DNA from: Granulicella sp.
GTDB taxonomy: Bacteria; Acidobacteriota; Terriglobia; Terriglobales; Acidobacteriaceae
DNA: 5,104 bases
Direction: 5' to 3'
NCBI GenBank assembly: GCA_003133205.1
Contig: PKWK01000123.1
Coordinates: 1,311-6,414 of the forward strand
In this document: positions 1 through 3,177 of the stretch, piece by piece
Numbering within the stretch: the stretch's first letter is position 1
Layout of the letters: each line of letters opens with the position of its first letter
Position numbers and translations under genes: made by a program
The notes under the pieces: generated by a model
Told to the model about the DNA's origin: nothing
Databases searched by the model: none
What the model saw: the letters and a program-made list of their open reading frames with translations, nothing else

Positions 1-311
1 GCGCCATCGACGAAACCGACCGCCGCCGCGAGAAGCAGGTTGCCTACAACGAGGAAAACGGCATCACCCCGATGTCCATCATTCGGCCACTGGAAATGGG
101 CCTCGCCGGAATCCTGAAAGCCGACTATGCCGACCTCACCGACGAAGCCGAAGGCATGCCCGACTTCGCCACCCAGCAGGAACTCGACACCTACATCGCC
201 AACCTCGAATCCGACATGCGCGAAGCCGCCAAAAAATTTGAGTTCGAAAAGGCCGTAAAACTCCGCGACACAGTAAAAGAACTCCGCACCAAAGAATTCC
301 TGTTCAGCTAG
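1..311 (+). CDS. uvrB: UvrB, excinuclease ABC subunit B, C-terminal fragment
   Basis: This is the end of UvrB, the DNA-damage-verifying helicase-like subunit of nucleotide excision repair, which loads on DNA with UvrA and then recruits UvrC for incision. The frame is open from base 3 and gives the last 102 residues before TAG at 309-311; the family is usually about 660-700 residues, so most of the gene lies upstream. Fragment residues 1-24 (AIDETDRRREKQVAYNEENG, then ITPM) match the conserved end of the helicase core, where the family reads R-R-x-x-Q-x-x-Y-N-x-x-x-x-I-T-P. Fragment residues about 61-97 form a charged helical hairpin (ELDTYIANLESDMREAAKKF and onward) typical of the UVR domain that contacts UvrC. 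An internal ATG at 72 is not a real start, because the homology continues upstream of it. Codon use is rich in C at third positions. No convincing terminator follows. Confidence 0.95.
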   Translation, partial: AIDETDRRREKQVAYNEENGITPMSIIRPLEMGLAGILKADYADLTDEAEGMPDFATQQELDTYIANLESDMREAAKKFEFEKAVKLRDTVKELRTKEFLFS

Positions 312-324
312 AGACGGAAGCAAC

Positions 325-1419
325 CTACTTTACTTGCTGTCGGAGTAAGTTCAGGAATTGAGATACGCAGGCATCGGCCAAATCATCGGTAGAAACAAAA
401 CGCGGCTCGTCTCTTCCACGCATCGACTGGACCCAACCGAGTTCATGTTCGGCGGAGAGTGTGGGTTTGTAATACATCTCGCTGAGAAGTTCGGGGCGCA
501 CAACGTGAACTCCAGCAATTGGCTCGCCGGGAATGTATAGACGGCCCCGGAACTCCCGGATACCCAGCTTCGCGTCATCAATGGAGTTAAGTTGGGGCTG
601 GTTCCAAGTTAGGACCAATCCAAAGTTCCCAGTTTTCATTACGCACGATTGCTCGACGTCGCGCTCATTGAGCCGCCAGCCGGACTGAATCCCGAAATTG
701 AATTCCGACTCAACCTCATTGCACTTGGCCTCGATTGCCTTGAACAGTGAGCGGACGTTTTCCCACACTCTGACAACGCCCTCTCCATACCGAAGGCTCG
801 CGAGGGCATCTTCGTAGCTCAAATCCTTCTGATATAGAGCCGCCACCTGGAGCGATGACGCTTTACGCGCGGAGAGGGCCGACGCCTTGAATTCGGGGCT
901 ATCGAACACCATCCTCAGCGCCGATTCAAACTTGTTCGTCAGCGATTTTCGCGCAGCTTTCCGCTCTTCATCGGTGGCACCCTCCCCTAATGTGTACGTG
1001 ATCGGAAACCGGCGGTGCCCAAGATTGAACGGCATGTTTTCTGAGGAAGGTGTGCCAAACGCATCATTCATCACGGCGATAATTCGCAACTCTCCCGGTC
1101 CAAGGAGCGCGCAGCCGTACTCGATAAGTACATTTGGATTCGAGATAGGCCTACCATCCGCCCGCAAACCTACGAACGTGAGATCTGGAACGAACACACT
1201 GGCGGCAGCAATCTTCGACATAATCGTCTCGAAGATTGGTGGCGAGCCGGGCACGCCCTTGGTATCTTTATCAACTTCAAGCCCCTCACGTACGGCTTCC
1301 TCAACCTCGATGTCTGCTCTGAGGCGCTCCGCCGCGGCCGCAAGCGCTCGCTCGATGAAGTTTCGACAGATACTAGTGTATCTGTCGCCTTGCCAAGAAT
1401 AAAAGACGCTGTTGCTCAT
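325..1419 (-). CDS. TIR-like domain protein, candidate NAD-cleaving defence effector
   Basis: The 364-residue protein has a TIR-like N-terminal domain (about residues 1-175). Visible motifs are VFYSWQGD at 5-12 (first strand of the fold), VDKDTKGVPGSP at 49-60, an alternating helix and strand ending in VFVPDLT at 75-81, and NPNVLIEYGCAL at 94-105. E100 in the N-V-x-x-E-x-G motif is where TIR-type NADases place their catalytic glutamate. Related proteins with the FYSWQ start are usually annotated as predicted nucleotide-binding TIR-like proteins. Residues about 180-364 are unrecognised: helices at 190-235, then a beta-rich stretch with W248, W272 and a G-rich turn near 291-301. There is no transmembrane segment or signal peptide, so it is probably cytosolic. 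Its stop is 13 bp from the convergent uvrB stop. The start codon at 1417-1419 gives the conserved FYSWQ position, but the Shine-Dalgarno is weak. Mixed third positions (AGA, AGT, TGT, CGA) differ from the flanking genes and suggest transfer. The fold call is fairly firm; NADase activity and a defence role are inferred. Confidence 0.82.
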   Translation of the reverse strand: MSNSVFYSWQGDRYTSICRNFIERALAAAAERLRADIEVEEAVREGLEVDKDTKGVPGSPPIFETIMSKIAAASVFVPDLTFVGLRADGRPISNPNVLIEYGCALLGPGELRIIAVMNDAFGTPSSENMPFNLGHRRFPITYTLGEGATDEERKAARKSLTNKFESALRMVFDSPEFKASALSARKASSLQVAALYQKDLSYEDALASLRYGEGVVRVWENVRSLFKAIEAKCNEVESEFNFGIQSGWRLNERDVEQSCVMKTGNFGLVLTWNQPQLNSIDDAKLGIREFRGRLYIPGEPIAGVHVVRPELLSEMYYKPTLSAEHELGWVQSMRGRDEPRFVSTDDLADACVSQFLNLLRQQVK

Positions 1420-1432
1420 CCAAATTCATCCC

Positions 1433-1481
1433 GACTTGTCCAAGATCACAGTACCAGACGGTTGGCATAGCGAGACTTGTC
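1433..1481. repeat. Direct repeat GACTTGTC upstream of the TIR-like gene
   Basis: GACTTGTC occurs at 1433-1440 and again at 1474-1481, 41 bp apart, which is close to four helical turns on one face of DNA. Each unit is itself an imperfect palindrome (GAC-TT-GTC). The inner copy ends 14 bp upstream of the TIR-like start codon on the minus strand, a position where a bound repressor could block initiation. The sequence shows the repeat; an operator role is inferred, and an 8-bp match may be chance. Confidence 0.35.
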
Positions 1482-1495
1482 GGGTGCCCCATTCA
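1482..1495. repeat. Truncated copy of the GGGTGCCCCATTCA palindrome family
   Basis: These 14 bases are identical to the first 14 of the full unit at 1885-1928 (GGGTGCCCCATTCA). The match then stops: the next bases are CACCCACGGAGT instead of the rest of the palindrome. It is a half unit without its pairing arm. It can still form a weak 5-bp stem, GGGTG at 1482-1486 with CACCC at 1496-1500. A truncated unit is what is expected of an old or partly deleted dispersed repeat. Confidence 0.6.
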
Positions 1496-1544
1496 CACCC
1501 ACGGAGTACACTCTCTCCAGTCGTTGCTGTTGCTTCTGAGATAG

Positions 1545-1760
1545 GCCCGGACTTTAGGGCATTACCGGCCACCGAGAAACAAGGGGCTTTAGCCCCCGGG
1601 ACACGCCCTCCCACCATGCGCCTCAAACCAAGACATATTGCGAGCCGCCCACCCATCACGGCCGTGCCATTCCCGCCAAGCGCCAACGGCGCGAAATATA
1701 CCAGCCTAGGCCGAAGGCCTAGGTTGAGACCGAAAAGAAACCCCAAGGGCTGAAAGCCCG
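1545..1760. repeat. Cluster of small hairpins with GGGCT/AGCCC arms
   Basis: Several stem-loops lie in about 215 bp. They are GCCC 1545-1548 with GGGC 1557-1560; GGGGCT 1583-1588 with AGCCCC 1591-1596 (tight loop TT); the perfect palindrome CACGGCCGTG 1657-1666; GCGCC 1680-1684 with GGCGC 1688-1692 (loop AAC); the 11-bp stem at 1702-1726; and GGGCT 1747-1751 with AGCCC 1755-1759 (loop GAA). The second and last share the same arm pattern with opposite sides of the longest stem between them, so 1583-1759 may be one composite element. None is followed by a T-run, so they do not read as ordinary intrinsic terminators. The pairings are visible in the sequence; a common origin is inferred. Confidence 0.6.
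1702..1726. repeat. 11-bp stem with GAA triloop
   Basis: CAGCCTAGGCC (1702-1712) pairs with GGCCTAGGTTG (1716-1726) around a three-base GAA loop. All pairs are Watson-Crick except G1704-T1724, which is a G-U wobble in RNA. The inner eight pairs are perfect, and each arm contains the self-complementary CCTAGG. This is the most compact stem in the cluster. Read on the plus strand it would fold strongly in RNA. There is no T-run behind it. Confidence 0.7.
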
Positions 1761-1800
1761 ATATATAACTCCCGCGGCATGCAACCTCAGAATCACATTG

Positions 1801-1873
1801 GCGGGTGGCCCACCCATCATGGGTGGGGTCCGATCTCAATACGTCGTCGGACCCGGGCGGGTGGCCCACCCAT
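1801..1873. repeat. 17-bp direct repeat with internal palindrome
   Basis: GCGGGTGGCCCACCCAT occurs identically at 1801-1817 and 1857-1873. Each copy is internally palindromic (GGGTGG against CCACCC with a central C). The first copy is also followed by ATGGGTGGGG, so its CCCACCC (1809-1815) can instead pair with GGGTGGG (1821-1827) across an ATCAT loop. The same C-rich strand therefore has two competing partners. The unit shares GGGTG-CCC and CCCAT with the longer palindrome at 1885-1928 and probably belongs to the same repeat family. Confidence 0.7.
1826..1854. repeat. 8-bp stem-loop GGGTCCGA / TCGGACCC
   Basis: GGGTCCGA (1826-1833) is the exact reverse complement of TCGGACCC (1847-1854), leaving a 13-base loop. 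It lies between the two copies of the 17-bp direct repeat and overlaps by two bases the alternative stem formed by the first copy (which ends at 1827), so the two could not both form fully. GGGGTCCG recurs at the end of the full palindrome (1921-1928), tying this hairpin to the same repeat family. Confidence 0.65.
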
Positions 1874-1884
1874 AAAACCATCTT

Positions 1885-1928
1885 GGGTGCCCCATTCATG
1901 ACGGTTTCATCGTCATGGGTGGGGTCCG
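1885..1928. repeat. Full palindromic unit with 14-bp stem
   Basis: Bases 1890-1903 pair with 1911-1924 in a 14-bp stem around the seven-base loop GTTTCAT. Two pairs, T1895-G1919 and T1896-G1918, are G-U wobbles when read as plus-strand RNA; the rest are Watson-Crick. The wobbles suggest that the plus-strand RNA reading, or ancestry from a perfect palindrome, explains the unit. A second copy is at 2316-2360 and a half copy at 1482-1495. I recall this type of sequence as a dispersed intergenic repeat of Acidobacteriaceae, where its translation (HDETVMNGAP and similar) appears in spurious proteins. That recollection needs a genome search. No T-run follows. Confidence 0.8.
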
Positions 1929-2019
1929 AAGTTCCGGTCACCTCAAGACTCCGTGAGATACTACGTCCGCCAATGAAACCAACCCGCGAGTCCAGTAACA
2001 TGCAGCAGAGCTACCAACT

Positions 2020-2304
2020 ATGTCCAAACGTAGCGATAGAAATCTACATCGTTGTTTTGAGGAAACGTTCCGATCACGAGTCGGGCAATCATTCTCACGC
2101 CCCGAAATGGTGAGACTGCTCCAGACGGAGCACAAAGGCTTACCCGATGGGAGCGTTGTACCAACCGACCACGCCCAACCTTCACCCGAACATGTAAACC
2201 AGTGCAGAAAGTGTGCCGAGCCTCGCAACCAAATCTTCGACACCATCGTCACAGACGGAAAACCGCTGTATCGGGTTCGAGACTTTCAACCCTGGCCGGA
2301 TTGA
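2020..2304 (+). CDS. Small protein of unknown function with CxxC motif
   Basis: This 94-residue protein is not confidently recognised. Its pattern looks like real coding sequence: a helical start (FSRPEMVRLLQTEHKG at 25-40), then GSVVPTDH at 44-51, a C62-x-x-C65 pair, and IFDTIVTDGKPLYRVRDF at 72-89. That order resembles small proteins with F-T-x-x-E-I, G-S-[IV]-x-P-[ST]-D and a final [LI]-F-x-x-x-x-x-G-x-Y, sometimes found beside HNH or restriction genes; this comparison is from memory. The two cysteines, with H51 or H58, could bind zinc, but this is a guess. It has no signal peptide or membrane segment. The start is ATG 2020, with only a weak AGAGC upstream as a possible ribosome site. The gene stands alone, has mixed codon use like the TIR-like gene, and is followed within 12 bases by a copy of the palindromic repeat. 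Confidence 0.6.
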   Translation: MSKRSDRNLHRCFEETFRSRVGQSFSRPEMVRLLQTEHKGLPDGSVVPTDHAQPSPEHVNQCRKCAEPRNQIFDTIVTDGKPLYRVRDFQPWPD

Positions 2305-2315
2305 CCATTCATGCC

Positions 2316-2360
2316 GGGTACCCCATTCATGACAGTCTCACCGCGCATGAGTGGGTTCCG
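2316..2360. repeat. Second, degenerate copy of the palindromic unit
   Basis: This aligns along its whole length with 1885-1928, with several substitutions and one inserted base. The first 18 positions differ only once (GGGTA for GGGTG). The stem is now 10 bp, 2322-2331 with 2346-2355, with one wobble (T2326-G2351), and the loop has grown to 14 bases because the top of the stem is lost. One former wobble is now T2327-A2350, so a change on one arm kept the pairing. CCATTCATG also occurs just before, at 2305-2313, so part of the unit is doubled. It directly follows the small gene and might act as an RNA 3' end structure, although there is no T-run. Confidence 0.7.
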
Positions 2361-2381
2361 GACAATCTCCCATCTCACCCC

Positions 2382-2401
2382 TTGACACCAGGGCGTATAA
2401 T
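2382..2401 (+). promoter_or_regulatory. TTGACA and TATAAT hexamers, only 8 bp apart
   Basis: Perfect sigma-70 consensus hexamers are present: TTGACA at 2382-2387 and TATAAT at 2396-2401. The 8-bp spacing is far below the 16-18 bp needed for one polymerase to use both. TATAAT may still work as a -10 with a poor -35 near 2373-2378 (TCTCAC); there is no TG extension before it. If TATAAT is used, transcription would start near 2408 and leave a leader of about 290 bases before the small-subunit gene. The hexamers are plain to see; function is uncertain. Confidence 0.4.
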
Positions 2402-2412
2402 CAACTTAGGTA

Positions 2413-2446
2413 GAGACAGAATCCATCAGCCTCAGGCTTGTGTCTC
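2413..2446 (+). other. Stem-loop in the putative operon leader
   Basis: GAGACA (2413-2418) pairs with TGTCTC (2441-2446), and inside it AGCC (2428-2431) pairs with GGCT (2435-2438) around TCA. The two stems are separated by an uneven internal loop. It would be at the very 5' end of a transcript started by the TATAAT box just upstream, where it could protect the RNA or influence early elongation. It has no T-run and does not match a riboswitch I know. Confidence 0.35.
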
Positions 2447-2485
2447 CCAAAGCTCCAAAGAAACCATAACTCCAGCGTTTTGAAG

Positions 2486-2526
2486 ATCTTGCAAATCATC
2501 TCCTTTGTTTTCAATATCTTGCAAAT
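2486..2526. promoter_or_regulatory. 11-bp direct repeat ATCTTGCAAAT at 30-bp spacing
   Basis: ATCTTGCAAAT is present identically at 2486-2496 and 2516-2526, start to start exactly 30 bp, near three helical turns. Each contains the palindrome TTGCAA. The patch is AT-rich in an otherwise GC-rich region and lies about 170-210 bp before the oxidoreductase start. Repeats on the same DNA face are typical of binding sites for a dimeric or oligomeric regulator. The regulator is not in the window, and the role is inferred. Confidence 0.45.
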
Positions 2527-2686
2527 TCAATAACCGGTAAGTGGTTTGTTTGGAAGATTATGCACGAATCGACACCTCCCGGGGGGGCACACCAATGCCG
2601 GAGCCAAATCCAGACCTCAGTCGCGACCAGACCTCCAAATTGAGGCAAGCCGCTCGCTGGCGTATCCTTCTGGGAAAGCCTCGCGC

Positions 2687-2690
2687 GGAG
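2687..2690 (+). promoter_or_regulatory. Ribosome binding site of the [2Fe-2S] subunit gene
   Basis: GGAG lies seven bases before the ATG at 2698. It supports this start over the GTG and ATG codons further upstream, which are in other frames. The family N-terminus (short lead, then a beta strand ending in N-G) also fits this start. Confidence 0.7.
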
Positions 2691-2697
2691 TTCCCCA

Positions 2698-3177
2698 ATG
2701 AGCGAAATAACCCTGAATATCAACGGCGCCAAGATGCCCGTCAGCGCGCCTGGAGACGAGACCCTGCTCTCCGTCCTGCGCAATCGCCTCAACCTCACCG
2801 GCACAAAGTACGGCTGCGGCGAGGGCGAATGCGGCGCCTGCACCGTCTTGCTCGACGGCCAGGCCGTCAAGTCCTGCCAGACTCTGGCCTCCGACGCGGT
2901 CGGCAAGAAGATCACGACCATCGAAGGTCTCGAACAAAACGGCAAGCTCACTCCCGTCCAGCAGGGCTTTCTCGAAGCCGGTGCGTACCAGTGCGGCTAC
3001 TGCACCTCCGGCATGATCATGCGCGCCACCGCCCTGCTGCATGACCTGCCCAATCCCACCGAAGCGCAGATCACAACCCGCATGAACGGCAACGTCTGCC
3101 GCTGCGGCACCTATCCCCGCATCGTCGACGCGGTCCAGCGAGCGTCGCACTTCGTGACGAAAGGTGGCGTCCGATGA
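2698..3177 (+). CDS. [2Fe-2S] small subunit, xanthine oxidase/isoquinoline oxidoreductase family
   Basis: This electron-transfer subunit of a molybdenum hydroxylase carries electrons from the molybdenum site through two [2Fe-2S] clusters. The 159 residues are the normal length for the stand-alone small subunit (IorA or YagT type). The N-terminal plant-ferredoxin domain (about 1-80) has the ligands C40-G-x-G-x-C45-G-x-C48 and C60. The C-terminal helical domain has Q98-C99-G-Y-C102 and C134-R-C136-G, which hold the cluster nearest molybdopterin. QCGYCTSGM replaces the commoner CTPGM. All eight cysteines are present, so the protein should be functional. There is no signal peptide; it is probably exported by piggy-back on the Tat signal of its partner. 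Its stop overlaps the start of the large subunit (ATGA at 3174-3177), which implies translational coupling. The substrate cannot be deduced. Confidence 0.95.
   Translation: MSEITLNINGAKMPVSAPGDETLLSVLRNRLNLTGTKYGCGEGECGACTVLLDGQAVKSCQTLASDAVGKKITTIEGLEQNGKLTPVQQGFLEAGAYQCGYCTSGMIMRATALLHDLPNPTEAQITTRMNGNVCRCGTYPRIVDAVQRASHFVTKGGVR

Larger units (their letters stand above)
1420..2019. other. 600-bp non-coding region packed with hairpins and repeats
   Basis: I see no believable gene here. The long open frame on the minus strand (1426-2001) reads through palindromes, as shown by phrases such as HDDETVMNGAP, which is the translation of a repeat unit. At least eight stem-loops and three related repeat units are packed between 1480 and 1930; they are listed separately. 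The stretch must also contain the promoter of the minus-strand TIR-like gene and possibly that of the small plus-strand gene at 2020. I cannot identify convincing hexamers for either. Confidence 0.75.
2305..2697. other. Non-coding leader region of the oxidoreductase operon
   Basis: No believable gene is seen in these 393 bases. They hold the second palindrome copy (to 2360), promoter-like hexamers (2382-2401), a stem-loop (2413-2446), an AT-rich patch with an 11-bp direct repeat (2486-2526) and a CCTCCC-GGGGGGG stretch (2575-2587). The frame open on the plus strand from 2541 runs across the start of the small-subunit gene in another frame and turns into arginine- and histidine-rich shadow sequence. 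The promoter of the operon should be in this region. Confidence 0.6.

Noticed and set aside
887..1402. 171-residue plus-strand frame opposite the TIR-like gene
   Set aside because: It is antisense to a gene with clear TIR-like motifs, and its own sequence is low-complexity (S, A, R, P) with no motif.
1583..1596. Intrinsic terminator of either neighbour
   Set aside because: The stem has no T-run on either strand side and is not placed just after a gene.
1545..1930. Retron or other reverse-transcriptase-linked structured RNA
   Set aside because: There is no reverse transcriptase in the window, and no conserved branching-guanosine arrangement could be identified.
1426..2001. 191-residue open frame on the minus strand
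   Set aside because: It runs through the palindromic repeats; its residues include the translation of repeat units (DDETVMNGAP), and it has no domain pattern. It is a by-product of GC-rich palindromes.
1412..2113. Plus-strand open frames of about 100 residues across the repeat region
   Set aside because: They translate the same repeats, are rich in P, R and S, and have no ribosome site or family pattern.
1482..2360. CRISPR array
   Set aside because: The repeats differ in length and spacing, are palindromic units without uniform spacers, and no cas gene is present.
2575..2593. CCTCCC-GGGGGGG as a ribosome site or hairpin of the operon
   Set aside because: It is about 105 bases before the ATG at 2698 and no frame beginning there is credible. 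The two halves touch, so no loop could form.
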